A stretch of DNA of 64,000 bases from GCA-2733415 sp964276095 (GTDB lineage Bacteria > Bacteroidota > Bacteroidia > Flavobacteriales > Flavobacteriaceae): the NCBI GenBank assembly GCA_964276095.1, contig CAXYDR010000001.1, positions 806,001 through 870,000 on the forward strand, written 5' to 3'. The position numbers were made by a program, and so were the translations under genes. Positions within the stretch are counted from its first letter, which is position 1; every line of letters starts with the position of its first letter. The notes under the pieces are model-generated. The model saw only the letters and a program-made list of their open reading frames with translations. It searched no databases and was not told where the DNA came from. This document shows, in pieces, positions 23,728 through 33,130 of this stretch.

Positions 23728-24432
23728 TTAATGACATAATTTTGGGTTGACAGAAAGGAACAAACTATTATCTGCAGGCGATATATATGGTATACCTAAA
23801 CCTAAACCTCTAATTATAAATAGCACACCTATAGCTACTACAAATACTGGGATTGCTTTCTGTAGTTGGTTTCTAAATGTATTAGAAAAAGCATCTTTTA
23901 CATATATCAATATACTTAATAAAGGTACTGTTCCTAATCCGTATAAAGACATGTATAGTGTAGATTCAAAAAGACTTTCCATAGCAATGGCGCCTACAAG
24001 TGCTAAATAAACCATACCACAAGGTAAAAATCCATTAAAAAAACCAATAGTAAATATGGCGTAATAGGATTCTTTTTTAAGGTATAATCCTAATTGTAGC
24101 TTTAAGGTATTCAACACCTTAGTAAATGGTGCTATTTTAAAAGTTAGCGTATGGCTAATTTTAGGGAAAACAACCAGTAAAATCATGATTGTTCCAATAA
24201 TAATTGATAATTGCTGTTGTAATCCTGTCAAAAGCAATCCTTTTCCTACTAGCCCAAATACTATACCTAATAGACTATAAGTAACTATTCTTCCTAAATG
24301 GTATAATATAATTTGAAAATGTTTTTTAGTTGTATTTGTTTTACTAACAGGTAATAACATCGCTATTGGACCACACATGCCGATGCAATGCAAACTTCCT
24401 AATAAGCCTAGTATGAATCCTGCAAAAACCAT
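23728..24432 (-). CDS. TauE/SafE (UreH/DsbD_2-like) membrane protein of the cbb3 operon
   Basis: A 234-residue protein with about six membrane helices and the motif pair GSLHCIGMCGP near the N-terminus and GFFNGFLPCGMVYLAL in the middle. The paired cysteines in helices are typical of the UreH/DsbD_2-like group that accompanies fixH in many Bacteroidetes. It directly abuts the ccoH gene. Copper handling or thiol transfer for oxidase assembly is the usual suggestion but is not shown. It ends the cco operon. Confidence 0.8.
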   Translation of the reverse strand: MVFAGFILGLLGSLHCIGMCGPIAMLLPVSKTNTTKKHFQIILYHLGRIVTYSLLGIVFGLVGKGLLLTGLQQQLSIIIGTIMILLVVFPKISHTLTFKIAPFTKVLNTLKLQLGLYLKKESYYAIFTIGFFNGFLPCGMVYLALVGAIAMESLFESTLYMSLYGLGTVPLLSILIYVKDAFSNTFRNQLQKAIPVFVVAIGVLFIIRGLGLGIPYISPADNSLFLSVNPKLCH

Positions 24433-24879
24433 TTAGAGCATAATTTCTTTTTTAACTAAATAGGCAGTTCCTTGATGTGTGAAATCTAATATAATGTTCC
24501 AACGACCACCAACAAGATCTTTTTTCGGTAAAAATAAGATATTGGAAGAAATCGATAAAAGAATTTCGATATCCAACTTCTTGTTTGATGGTCTATACAG
24601 GAACACTTTTCCTTGAATGTCTTTTGGGTTCAAATCAGCTGGAAAAACAATAGTGATTCCAGCTGGTTCTTGTTTAATAATTATAGGGGTACTAAGTTTT
24701 TTTAAATTATTTTCTTTATCAATTTCTTCTTGAAAAACCAATTCATTTTTATAATACTCAGTAGCTACTAAATCATGATCATACTTAGAGTTAACAGACA
24801 TTTTAATTACAAAAAATAAAATAAATCCCATAAATAGTGCAATGGCTATTACGATAGATGTTCCCCAGTTAATTTTCAT
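24433..24879 (-). CDS. ccoH: FixH/CcoH-family oxidase assembly protein
   Basis: A 148-residue protein with one N-terminal anchor (INWGTSIVIAIALFMGFILFFVI) and a periplasmic beta domain, fitting FixH. Met at 24879 (MKINWG) is preferred; the earlier Met at 24912 would overlap ccoG and add a charged leader. The motif YYKNELVFQEEIDKENNLKKL is shared by Bacteroidetes FixH. It helps assemble or stabilise cbb3 oxidase with CcoI, CcoG and CcoS. Confidence 0.85.
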   Translation of the reverse strand: MKINWGTSIVIAIALFMGFILFFVIKMSVNSKYDHDLVATEYYKNELVFQEEIDKENNLKKLSTPIIIKQEPAGITIVFPADLNPKDIQGKVFLYRPSNKKLDIEILLSISSNILFLPKKDLVGGRWNIILDFTHQGTAYLVKKEIML

Positions 24880-24889
24880 AGTTTTTAAT

Positions 24890-26311
24890 TTATTTAAACC
24901 TTCTTGGCCCAAGAAAATTTGTAGTAGTGGTTTCTATTTGCTTACCATTAGTAAATACCCCTACTTTAATTTTCTCTCTATCATTATGTAATTCACTTCT
25001 TGGAATTTCTACAAACAAAGTTCCTGAAGCTAAGTTTTGAGCTTCTAGTTGTATGCCAGATAAACCAACAACTTTTATTTCTCCCTTATGTGATAATAAC
25101 TTAAACTCTAGGTCATCGATATTTTCACTAGTCTTATTTACAAGTTTATATCGAAAAACATTACTAATAATATTATTTTCCTTTTTTTCGTATAATTGTC
25201 CTGGTAGCTTAATAAGTGATGCTTCAATGTCATTTCGTAGAAATAACATAACTGTCATTATTCCCATAAGTATTAATAAAACTGCAGAATAAGCTTTATT
25301 CCTTGTTGTAAATAATACTTTTTCCCCTTTACTGATATTATCTTCTGAGTCATAACGAATCAAGCCTTTTGGCAAGTTCACTTTCTCCATCATAAAATCA
25401 CAAGCATCTATACAAGCCGTACAATTTACACACTCTAATTGAGTACCATTTCTTATATCAATTCCTGTTGGACAAACCTGTACACATTGATCACAATCTA
25501 TACAATCTCCCTTTCCACTTTCGGGTCTATCTTCGTTCTTTTTAAACTTAGCTCTTCCCTCTTGCTTTTCACCTCTTACATAATCATAAGCAATATTAAT
25601 AGTTTTATTATCTAATAATACTCCTTGTAACCTACCATATGGGCAAGCTATTATACATACTTGCTCCCTAAACCAAGTAAATACCATGAAAAATATTGTG
25701 GTAAAAATCAATAAAGCGATTAGTGTACTAATATGCTTGGTTGGCTCTTTAAAAATGTATTGTAGTAATACATCACTTCCAATAAAATAGGCTAGAAATA
25801 CATTAGCTATAATAAAAGAAATAACAAAAAAGATAAAATATTTTGAACTCCTTTTTAATATTTTTTCAGAAGTCCAAGATTGCTTGTCAAGTCTAATTTG
25901 TGCCCCTCTATCACCTTCAATAGCATACTCGATCTTTCTGAAAACCATTTCCATAAAGATCGTTTGTGGACAAACCCATCCACAAAATATTCTACCAAAT
26001 ATCACTGTAAATAAAACCACAAAAATCACCCCGATAATCATAGACATAACGAGTAAGTGAAAATCTTGTGGCCAAAAAGGCATACCAAAAATATTGAATT
26101 TTCTTTCTAGTACATTAAAAAGTAAAAACTGATTACCATTGATTTTTATAAAAGGAAAAGAAAATAAACACAATAATAAAAACCAGCTTATTTGTGTACG
26201 GTATTTATAGAATCTTCCAGAAGGTTTTTTAGGATATATCCATTGACGTTTACCATCATCAGTAATAGTCCCTATGGAATCTCTAAATACTTCTTTTCCT
26301 TGTTCAGCCAT
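24890..26311 (-). CDS. ccoG: CcoG/RdxA 4Fe-4S membrane protein
   Basis: A 473-residue inner-membrane protein with about five helices, an early cysteine pair CGWVCPQTIFMEMVFRKIEY, a second CIIACPYGRLQG, and a ferredoxin part GDCIDCDQCVQVCPTGID...CVNCTACIDACDFMM. The C-terminal periplasmic part (from about 370) is an Ig-like domain. CcoG is known as a Cu(II) reductase needed for cbb3 copper insertion. It is placed between ccoP and ccoH with gaps of 9-10 bp. Confidence 0.95.
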   Translation of the reverse strand: MAEQGKEVFRDSIGTITDDGKRQWIYPKKPSGRFYKYRTQISWFLLLCLFSFPFIKINGNQFLLFNVLERKFNIFGMPFWPQDFHLLVMSMIIGVIFVVLFTVIFGRIFCGWVCPQTIFMEMVFRKIEYAIEGDRGAQIRLDKQSWTSEKILKRSSKYFIFFVISFIIANVFLAYFIGSDVLLQYIFKEPTKHISTLIALLIFTTIFFMVFTWFREQVCIIACPYGRLQGVLLDNKTINIAYDYVRGEKQEGRAKFKKNEDRPESGKGDCIDCDQCVQVCPTGIDIRNGTQLECVNCTACIDACDFMMEKVNLPKGLIRYDSEDNISKGEKVLFTTRNKAYSAVLLILMGIMTVMLFLRNDIEASLIKLPGQLYEKKENNIISNVFRYKLVNKTSENIDDLEFKLLSHKGEIKVVGLSGIQLEAQNLASGTLFVEIPRSELHNDREKIKVGVFTNGKQIETTTTNFLGPRRFK

Positions 26312-26320
26312 TTAACTTAT

Positions 26321-27256
26321 TTATTTAGCTATATGTAAAGTATCTACTGCTGTAGTTTCTTTTAACTCTTTACTACTATTAGCGTTCTTATCTACCCAAA
26401 CTTCACCTTCTGCTTTTTTAGCATCTGGAGGGTTTGTTCCTGACAAAGTTGTGATATAAGAAGCTACTTGTTGAATATCAAAAGATTTTAATCCGTTTTT
26501 AGACCAAGGCTCCATCCCTTTTCCAGGTCTTCCTCCTTCAGAAATAGTTTTAAAGATATTATTTATTCCACCACCTAAAACCCAGCTATTATCTGTTAAG
26601 TTAGGTCCAATACTTCCACCACCATCTGGCTTATGACAAACCGCACAGTTTTGAGTAAATATTTCTTTTCCTTTAGCAATATCCGAAGGATCAGTAAGTA
26701 TAGTAGCACTACTATAATCTACTAAATTCTTAGCAGTCTTTTTATATTCTTCAATATCAATTTTAGCCTGAGCCATTTCAGTTTCAAACTCTTCTACTTG
26801 AGTTTCACCATCAAACATGTGGTATTTTGCCATATATACTACTGCAAAAACAATAGTAGCATAAAAACCCCATACCCACCATGGTGGTAAAGCATTATCA
26901 AGTTCTTTAATACCATCATAATTATGGTTCAAGATAATTTCGTTTTCTTGAGCTATTGGCTTAGCATTGGTAGCTTCTTTATAAAACTTAGAAATCCAAG
27001 ACGGCGTATTCGCTGCTGCTTCCAATTTAGCCTTTTGTTCATCCTCTGTAAGCAATCGCCAAGCGATGGCATTAATAGCTGCATTACACGCTTCAAAAGT
27101 AATAATCACTAATAATATTAAAGCAAGCAAGCCTAATACTTCAGTATACTTCATGAAAGCAGGTAATTCACCAGAATCAATAAAATACTCTAATAGTAAT
27201 GCTGATCCAAAAAAGAAGACCGGTATTCTTATATATGCTGGAAAATATTTTTTCAT
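26321..27256 (-). CDS. ccoP: Cytochrome c subunit CcoP, monohaem form
   Basis: A 311-residue subunit with two N-terminal helices, a cytoplasmic loop, a further anchor (PPWWVWGFYATIVFAVVYMAK, about 124-144), a helical linker and one c-type cytochrome domain with CAVCH at 204-208 and a candidate axial Met in GKGMEPW. Proteobacterial CcoP has two haem c sites; only one is present here, with the extra N-terminal membrane part seen in Bacteroidetes. It transfers electrons to CcoNO. Confidence 0.93.
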   Translation of the reverse strand: MKKYFPAYIRIPVFFFGSALLLEYFIDSGELPAFMKYTEVLGLLALILLVIITFEACNAAINAIAWRLLTEDEQKAKLEAAANTPSWISKFYKEATNAKPIAQENEIILNHNYDGIKELDNALPPWWVWGFYATIVFAVVYMAKYHMFDGETQVEEFETEMAQAKIDIEEYKKTAKNLVDYSSATILTDPSDIAKGKEIFTQNCAVCHKPDGGGSIGPNLTDNSWVLGGGINNIFKTISEGGRPGKGMEPWSKNGLKSFDIQQVASYITTLSGTNPPDAKKAEGEVWVDKNANSSKELKETTAVDTLHIAK

Positions 27257-27271
27257 AATTTATTCTATATT

Positions 27272-27439
27272 TTAATGATCTAATGGTAATTGACTTACTT
27301 TTTCTATATATGATTTTTTAGATTTAATAACCCACCAAAACAGAGCGATAAAAAAACTAAAAAAGATCAATAAAGAAATGATTGGATAAATTTCTATCCC
27401 ATCAATGGTTTCCATGTGATGTTTTATAAACTTTAGCAT
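27272..27439 (-). CDS. ccoQ: CcoQ-like small cbb3 subunit
   Basis: A 55-residue frame read directly from the minus strand between ccoNO and ccoP: it starts MLKFIKHHMETIDGIEIYP, has one membrane helix (about 18-38, ISLLIFFSFFIALFWWVI) and a basic tail SKKSYIEKV. Size, position and topology are those of CcoQ, which stabilises the cbb3 complex. Gaps are 5 bp to ccoNO and 15 bp to ccoP. Confidence 0.85.
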   Translation of the reverse strand: MLKFIKHHMETIDGIEIYPIISLLIFFSFFIALFWWVIKSKKSYIEKVSQLPLDH

Positions 27440-27444
27440 AATTC

Positions 27445-29625
27445 TTAATTTTTAATTTGAGCAGTTTCCTTTACTTTAATATCAGTCCCTAGACGCTGTA
27501 AATAAGCAATTAACGAAATTATTTCTCTGTCTTTTAATGGTACAAAATTACTCCCTTCTTCTGCTTGTTCTTCAGCAAACGAAGTTTTTATATCATCATT
27601 AGTTAACAAATCATTAGCTATTTCTGATGCTTGTCTATCTATTAACGCAGCTAAATTTGCAATTTCTTCATCTGTGTATGGAACTCCCAGACTCACCATT
27701 GCTTCCATTTTAGTTTTAGTTAAAGAATAATCTTGCTTATCTGAAATTAACCAAGGATAACGAGGCATAATTGATTTTTCTTCAATAGCCTGTGGATCAT
27801 ACATATGGTTAAAATGCCATACATTAGATTTTTTACCTCCTTCACGATGTAAATCTGGTCCAGTACGTTTTGATCCCCATAAAAATGGATGATCATACAC
27901 AAACTCTCCAGCCTTAGAATACTCTCCGTAACGTTCTACTTCCGACCTGAATGGTCTAATCATTTGTGAGTGACAAGAAACACACCCCTCTCTAATATAA
28001 AGATCTCTACCTTCTAACTCTAAAGGAGTATATGGTTTAACACTTGATATTGTTGGTATATTAGAATCTATCATTAATGTTGGTACAATTTGAACAATCC
28101 CCCCAATTAATATAGCTATAGTAGCTAATATTGACATTTGAACTGGTTTACGTTCTAACCAAACATGGAATGTTTCTCCTCTTAATCTTCCTTTGCTAAT
28201 TTTTTGAAGTGCAGGTGCTTCGGCTAATTCATCGGTTACTTCAGAACCAGATTTTACCGTTTTAATCATATTCACTAACATTACAATTGCTCCTAGAATA
28301 TACATAGATCCTCCTATTGCACGCATCCAATACATAGGCATAATTTCGACCAAGGTATCAACAAAGGTATATACTAATGTTCCTTCTGGAGAAAACTGTT
28401 TCCACATTTCTGCTTGAACAAATCCAGCTACATACATAGGTAAAGCATATAATATAATACCTAATGTTCCTAACCAAAAATGTGTGTTTGCTAATTTTAC
28501 AGAATGTAAGTTTGTTTTAAACATTCTTGGTACTAACCAATAGATCATACCAAATGCTAAGAAACCATTCCAAGCTAATGCTCCAACATGTACGTGAGCA
28601 ATAATCCAGTCAGTATAATGTGCAATTGCATTTACGTTTTTCAAGGCTAACATAGGTCCTTCAAAAGTCGCCATACCATAACCTGTAATAGCTACTACCA
28701 TAAATTTCAATACCGGATCTACTCGTACTTTATCCCAAGCACCGCGTAAGGTTAACAATCCGTTTATCATTCCTCCCCAAGATGGAGCTAATAACATTAT
28801 TGAGAATGCAACACCTAAATTTTGTGCCCAATCTGGTAAAGCTGTATATAATAAGTGATGCGGTCCTGCCCATATATAAATAAAAATTAAAGACCAGAAA
28901 TGCACTATTGATAGTTTATATGAATAAACAGGTCTATCTGCTGCCTTAGGTACAAAATAATACATCAACCCTAAAAATGGAGTTGTTAAAAAGAAGGCTA
29001 CAGCATTATGACCGTACCACCATTGTACCAAAGCATCTTGTACTCCTGCATAAACAGAATAACTCTTTAAAAATGAAACTGGTAATTCAATATTATTGAA
29101 AATATGTAAAACAGCAACGGTTACAAAAGTTCCTAAATAAAACCAAATAGCAACATATAAATGACGCTCTCTACGTTTTAAGATTGTCCAAATCATGTTA
29201 ACTCCGAAAGCTACCCAAACTAAAGCAATAGCAATATCTATTGGCCACTCTAACTCGGCGTATTCTTTACTAGATGTATATCCTAATGGTAAGGTAATTG
29301 CTGCAGCAACAATAATTGCTTGCCAACCCCAGAAATTAAATTTACTTAAAAAGTCACTCGCCATTCTTGCTTTTAGCAAACGCTGTAAGGAGTAATATAC
29401 TCCTGCGTATATGGCATTACCTACAAACGCAAAAATTACCGCATTGGTATGTAAAGGTCGTAACCTACCAAAACTTAACCAGGGAATACCATCCGTTAAA
29501 TTTGGGAAAATAAATAATAGTGCTAGTAATAAACCAATACTCATACCCACTAGGCCCCATAAAATGGTGGCATAGATAAAGTTTTTTACAATTTTGTTGT
29601 CATAGTAAAATTGCTGTAGTTCCAT
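27445..29625 (-). CDS. ccoN: Fused cbb3 oxidase subunits CcoN and CcoO
   Basis: A 726-residue fusion. Residues 1-455 are CcoN: haem b ligand His59, CuB ligands His206 and His256/257 (GPHHLLY), haem ligands His344 and His346 (AHVHVG). Residues about 490-726 are CcoO: one membrane helix then a monohaem cytochrome c with CVSCH at 548-552 and SIMPRYPWL carrying the axial Met. It is the catalytic core of the high-affinity proton-pumping oxidase. The N-O fusion is normal for Bacteroidetes. All metal ligands I can identify are intact. Confidence 0.96.
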   Translation of the reverse strand: MELQQFYYDNKIVKNFIYATILWGLVGMSIGLLLALLFIFPNLTDGIPWLSFGRLRPLHTNAVIFAFVGNAIYAGVYYSLQRLLKARMASDFLSKFNFWGWQAIIVAAAITLPLGYTSSKEYAELEWPIDIAIALVWVAFGVNMIWTILKRRERHLYVAIWFYLGTFVTVAVLHIFNNIELPVSFLKSYSVYAGVQDALVQWWYGHNAVAFFLTTPFLGLMYYFVPKAADRPVYSYKLSIVHFWSLIFIYIWAGPHHLLYTALPDWAQNLGVAFSIMLLAPSWGGMINGLLTLRGAWDKVRVDPVLKFMVVAITGYGMATFEGPMLALKNVNAIAHYTDWIIAHVHVGALAWNGFLAFGMIYWLVPRMFKTNLHSVKLANTHFWLGTLGIILYALPMYVAGFVQAEMWKQFSPEGTLVYTFVDTLVEIMPMYWMRAIGGSMYILGAIVMLVNMIKTVKSGSEVTDELAEAPALQKISKGRLRGETFHVWLERKPVQMSILATIAILIGGIVQIVPTLMIDSNIPTISSVKPYTPLELEGRDLYIREGCVSCHSQMIRPFRSEVERYGEYSKAGEFVYDHPFLWGSKRTGPDLHREGGKKSNVWHFNHMYDPQAIEEKSIMPRYPWLISDKQDYSLTKTKMEAMVSLGVPYTDEEIANLAALIDRQASEIANDLLTNDDIKTSFAEEQAEEGSNFVPLKDREIISLIAYLQRLGTDIKVKETAQIKN

Positions 29626-29631
29626 AAATTT

Positions 29632-29808
29632 TTATGATTTTTTGTTTTTTTCAGGAGATTTTATAACTATTTCATCATCAAAAAGCATTCGTACTGAAGG
29701 TGTGTACGAATCATCATATTGCCCACTTTTTACAGCATATATAAATGCTACAAAAAACAAAACCGCTACAATAATACTTATGGTGATTAAAATGTATATC
29801 ACTCCCAT
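29632..29808 (-). CDS. ccoS: cbb3 oxidase maturation protein CcoS
   Basis: A 58-residue frame read from the minus strand: MGVIYILITISIIVAVLFF starts one helix, followed by YAVKSGQYDD, the conserved CcoS motif, and a short acidic/basic tail. CcoS is needed for cofactor insertion into CcoN. It is the first gene of the ccoS-NO-Q-P-G-H operon, 6 bp before ccoNO, with a 16-base leader from the predicted transcription start. Confidence 0.9.
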   Translation of the reverse strand: MGVIYILITISIIVAVLFFVAFIYAVKSGQYDDSYTPSVRMLFDDEIVIKSPEKNKKS

Positions 29809-29828
29809 ATCTTAATTTTTACCTTAAA

Positions 29829-29871
29829 CAAAGGTATTATCTGGTATTTGGACAATACATGATATTTATCA
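29829..29871 (-). promoter_or_regulatory. FNR-type promoter of the cbb3 structural operon
   Basis: Exact box TGATATTTATCA at 29860-29871, inside the longer palindrome ACATGATATTTATCATGT. Perfect -7 element TACCTTTG on the minus strand at 29829-29836; centres 33 bp apart. Predicted start near 29824. Confidence 0.85.
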
Positions 29872-29931
29872 TGTATTTAAATATAAGTATATAATTTTAC
29901 AATCAAGAATCTATAAAAATAAAGCGAGCAT

Positions 29932-32301
29932 TTAAATGTTATTCCTTCTTACTATAATATTAGAAGTAACAGTTACAAATGCAACAACTGAAATGGAGCT
30001 TACAGGCATTAAAATTGCTGCTACAATGGGTGATAAATTACCTGTTACAGCAAAAGATAATCCAATAATATTATAGGAGAAGGATAGTATAAAGCTAGCT
30101 ATAATTAACTTCTTTGATTGTTTTGTTACCTTTAATATTGAGGGGATTTTAGTAAACTGCTCTGCATCTATAATAACATCACAAGCTGGTGAAAATACAT
30201 TTACATTCTCAGAAATCACAATACCAACATCACTTTGTGCTAATGCACCAGAATCATTTAACCCATCACCTACCATTAATACATGCTGACCTTGATTTTG
30301 TAAGGATTTAATGTATGTTAGTTTGTCTTCTGGCTTTTGATGAAATAATAATTGAGTATCTCTAGGTAATATCCGTTCTAAATATTTTTTTTCTCCTTCA
30401 TTATCACCTGATAACACAATGAGATCATGCTGGCTTGATAGATTTTCAAAAACAGACAAGACACCATTTCTATATTTATTTTTAATTAAATATTTCCCAA
30501 ACAATTCTTCATCAACAGAAATATATACAGCTGTTTGGTTTTGACTATTTGCTACTGTTCCTAAAAAGGAAGCAGAACCAATCTTAATAGTTCTCCCATT
30601 AACATTACCAGTTATACCTTTACCTATAGTTTCTTTAAATTCATCAACATCGTAGGGTTTACTTATGGGTAGCTGTTCAAACAAAAGTCTACTTAGCGGA
30701 TGATTTGATATGCGTAGCACCGATTTTATGGCTATGATATCATCCACTGATAAATCCTTACCTAAATACTCAATACTACTTTCCTTGCTTTGAGTTAAGG
30801 TTCCTGTTTTGTCAAAAACTACAGTCGTTATTTTTGCTAAGGATTCAATTACTGTTGCATTTTTTAGGTAAATTTTTTGTTTTCCTAGTATCCGTAAAAC
30901 ATTCCCTAAAGTAAACGGTGCGGATAATGCTAAAGCACAAGGACAAGCTACTATTAGTACAGCTGAAACAGCGTTTACTAAAATAGAAGTGTCTACTAAA
31001 TACCAATAAACCCCAGTTAAAAATGTAATACTTAAAATAGTTATTGTAAAATGCTTACTTATGGTATTTGTTATTGTTTCTAGATGATCTTGCTTATTAA
31101 CGTTAAATACATCATTACTCCAAAGTTGTGTTAAATAACTCTGAGATATTGATTTAGTTGCTTCAACCTCTAGTATTCCTTTAATCTGTTTACCTCCTGC
31201 AAAGAGTTTGTCACCAGATGCTTTTTTAATTGGTTTTGCCTCTCCTGTCACGAAACTATAATCTATTCTGGCGTCCCCTTTAATCAAAATAGCATCAACA
31301 GGAATTAACTCTTCATTTCTAATCAAAAGCCTATCCCCTTTTTTAATCTCGTGTACTGGAATAGCGTTTTCTTCATTCCCACTAATTTTTGTAACGGCAA
31401 TAGGAAAATACGATTTATAATCACGCTCGAAGGACAGGAAGCTGTAAGTTTTTTGTTGAAAAAATTTACCTAATAATAAAAAGAAAACCAACCCGCACAA
31501 ACTATCTAAAAAACCTTGACCTGCTTGAGTTGTAATATCATAAACACTTCTGAAAAACAGCACTAAAATACCTAATGCAATAGGTATATCTATATTCAAA
31601 ATTCTATGCTTAAGTCCTTTAAATGCGGATATAAAATAATCCTGAGCAGAATATACAACTACTGGTATAGAAAACGCTAACATAATTTGATGAAAAAATG
31701 GCTTATATTGATCTAACCAAAACCCATCTAATTCAAAATACTCTGGAAAAGACAGAAACATGACATTACCAAAAGCAAAGCCAGCAGTGACTAACTTAAA
31801 TAATAACGAATAATCTACCTGTTTGTTTTTCTTTTTTGAATCATCTAAGCTTATATAAGGTTCATAACCGATACTACAGAGTAATTCTACAATGTTTTTT
31901 AAGGAAATATCGGATGTATTGTAAGTGATTCTTACTGTTTTTTTAGGGAAATTTACTTGAGATACGACTATGTTAGTGTTTAATTTATTTAGATTTTCTA
32001 AAACCCAAATACATGAACTACAGTGAATATGAGGTATATATAAGTTAACAATTTGTATGGTTTCGTCGTCAAACTCAATCAAACTACTAATAATTTCTTT
32101 ATTATCTAAATAATCATATTTCCCCTGAAGTGCTTCTGGAGATTTTCCTGGGTTATTTTCAAGATCATAATACTTAGTTAACTCGCTCTGATTTAGTATT
32201 TCATAAACAGTTTTGCAGCCATTACAACAGAATTTTTTTTCATCGAATAGAACATAAATAGAATTCGTATCACCACAATGATAACAACACTCCTTTTTCA
32301 T
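29932..32301 (-). CDS. ccoI: Copper-exporting P1B ATPase for cbb3 assembly
   Basis: A 789-residue FixI/CcoI-type ATPase. The N-terminus holds a cysteine-rich zinc-ribbon-like part (CCYHCGDTNSIY...FCCNGCKTVYEIL), then an HMA domain with HIHCSSCIWVLENL, eight helices with the Cu site CPCALALSAPF, the phosphorylation site DKTGTLTQS, and the hinge GDGLNDSGAL. CopA2/CcoI pumps export Cu(I) slowly for insertion into cbb3. It is divergent from the Crp/Fnr gene and separated from ccoS by the cco promoter, so it has its own transcript. Confidence 0.95.
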   Translation of the reverse strand: MKKECCYHCGDTNSIYVLFDEKKFCCNGCKTVYEILNQSELTKYYDLENNPGKSPEALQGKYDYLDNKEIISSLIEFDDETIQIVNLYIPHIHCSSCIWVLENLNKLNTNIVVSQVNFPKKTVRITYNTSDISLKNIVELLCSIGYEPYISLDDSKKKNKQVDYSLLFKLVTAGFAFGNVMFLSFPEYFELDGFWLDQYKPFFHQIMLAFSIPVVVYSAQDYFISAFKGLKHRILNIDIPIALGILVLFFRSVYDITTQAGQGFLDSLCGLVFFLLLGKFFQQKTYSFLSFERDYKSYFPIAVTKISGNEENAIPVHEIKKGDRLLIRNEELIPVDAILIKGDARIDYSFVTGEAKPIKKASGDKLFAGGKQIKGILEVEATKSISQSYLTQLWSNDVFNVNKQDHLETITNTISKHFTITILSITFLTGVYWYLVDTSILVNAVSAVLIVACPCALALSAPFTLGNVLRILGKQKIYLKNATVIESLAKITTVVFDKTGTLTQSKESSIEYLGKDLSVDDIIAIKSVLRISNHPLSRLLFEQLPISKPYDVDEFKETIGKGITGNVNGRTIKIGSASFLGTVANSQNQTAVYISVDEELFGKYLIKNKYRNGVLSVFENLSSQHDLIVLSGDNEGEKKYLERILPRDTQLLFHQKPEDKLTYIKSLQNQGQHVLMVGDGLNDSGALAQSDVGIVISENVNVFSPACDVIIDAEQFTKIPSILKVTKQSKKLIIASFILSFSYNIIGLSFAVTGNLSPIVAAILMPVSSISVVAFVTVTSNIIVRRNNI

Positions 32302-32320
32302 AACTTATTTTTACCGAATA

Positions 32321-32381
32321 CAAATATCGACCAACTTTACCTTTATTGCAATGATATATGTCATATATTATAATACCTTTG
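32321..32381. promoter_or_regulatory. Divergent control region of ccoI and the Crp/Fnr gene
   Basis: Box TGATATATGTCA at 32352-32363 (one mismatch). For ccoI (minus), a -7 GATATTTG at 32321-32328 lies 33 bp from the box centre, the activating arrangement. For the regulator gene (plus), a perfect -7 TACCTTTG at 32374-32381 is only 20 bp from the box centre, placing the box over the promoter core near -28.5, which suits autorepression. Confidence 0.7.
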
Positions 32382-32399
32382 TACCATATCATTTCTACT

Positions 32400-33086
32400 A
32401 TGGGAAAATGCCAGCAGTGTATTATTAGACATTTTAATAGCTTCAAATCTTTATCTACAGAAGAGTTAACATGTATATCTGACTCTAAAACAGAGCTTAC
32501 TTTTAAAAAGGGGCAAGTTGTTTTTACGGAAGGCTCTACTATAAATGGAGTATTTTGTGTAAAAACAGGGAAATGTAAATTATCTAAACTTAATAGTAAC
32601 GGTAAAGAACAAATTGTACGCTTTATGAAAGGTGGCGATGTATTAGGATACCGTTCTGTAATCGTTAATGAACCTGTAAGCTTAACAGTAACGGCTTTAG
32701 ATGAAATGAAAGCATGTTTCATACCAAAAACGGATATTATGGATGCTCTAGAGCGAAATCCTAAGTTTATCATGGATATGATGAAAACTGCATGTGCTGA
32801 TTTAAAGGATGCTAATATGACGCTTTCTAAAATGGCTCAAAAAACTGTAAAACAACGTTTAGCAGATAGTTTATTATTTCTTGAAGAAACATTTGGCACC
32901 AATAAAGAAGGCTATATTGATATTCAGCTAAGTAGAGAGGAAATTTCTAGTATTATAGGTACTGCTACTGAATCAGCTATACGCCTATTGTCCGAGCTTA
33001 AAAAAGAAAAAATAATAAACCTTAAAGGGAAAAATATTCAAATAATAAATAGTTCTAAATTAAAAAACATCTCAGAAGGATTTTAA
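32400..33086 (+). CDS. Crp/Fnr-family transcription regulator with N-terminal CxxC
   Basis: A 228-residue regulator from Met at 32400 (MGKCQQC); an earlier in-frame start at 32358 would sit inside its own operator. A cNMP-like beta-barrel covers about 30-120, the dimer helix about 123-150, and a winged HTH ends LSREEISSIIGTATESAIRLLSEL. In the recognition helix Glu191 and Arg195 align with FNR Glu209 and Arg213, but Ile replaces Ser212. Cysteines C4, C7 and C106 (ACFIP, aligning with FNR Cys122 in VCEIP) could hold an Fe-S cluster; the fourth FNR Cys has no direct counterpart. It is the best candidate for the factor that binds the TGAT-N4-ATCA boxes across this window. Confidence 0.88.
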   Translation: MGKCQQCIIRHFNSFKSLSTEELTCISDSKTELTFKKGQVVFTEGSTINGVFCVKTGKCKLSKLNSNGKEQIVRFMKGGDVLGYRSVIVNEPVSLTVTALDEMKACFIPKTDIMDALERNPKFIMDMMKTACADLKDANMTLSKMAQKTVKQRLADSLLFLEETFGTNKEGYIDIQLSREEISSIIGTATESAIRLLSELKKEKIINLKGKNIQIINSSKLKNISEGF

Positions 33087-33108
33087 TTTATATCATATAA
33101 GCTATAAT

Positions 33109-33130
33109 TTATCAGTTTTTAAACTGATAA
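33109..33130. repeat. Perfect 22-bp palindrome after the regulator gene
   Basis: TTATCAGTTT (33109-33118) and AAACTGATAA (33121-33130) are exact reverse complements around TT. It may terminate the regulator transcript, but its right arm shares TGATAA with the FNR-type box of the porin, so it may also be a second operator. Confidence 0.6.

Noticed and set aside
32270..32773. 167-codon frame antisense to the Crp/Fnr gene
   Set aside because: It lies wholly opposite the regulator gene and its promoter and has no protein-like pattern.
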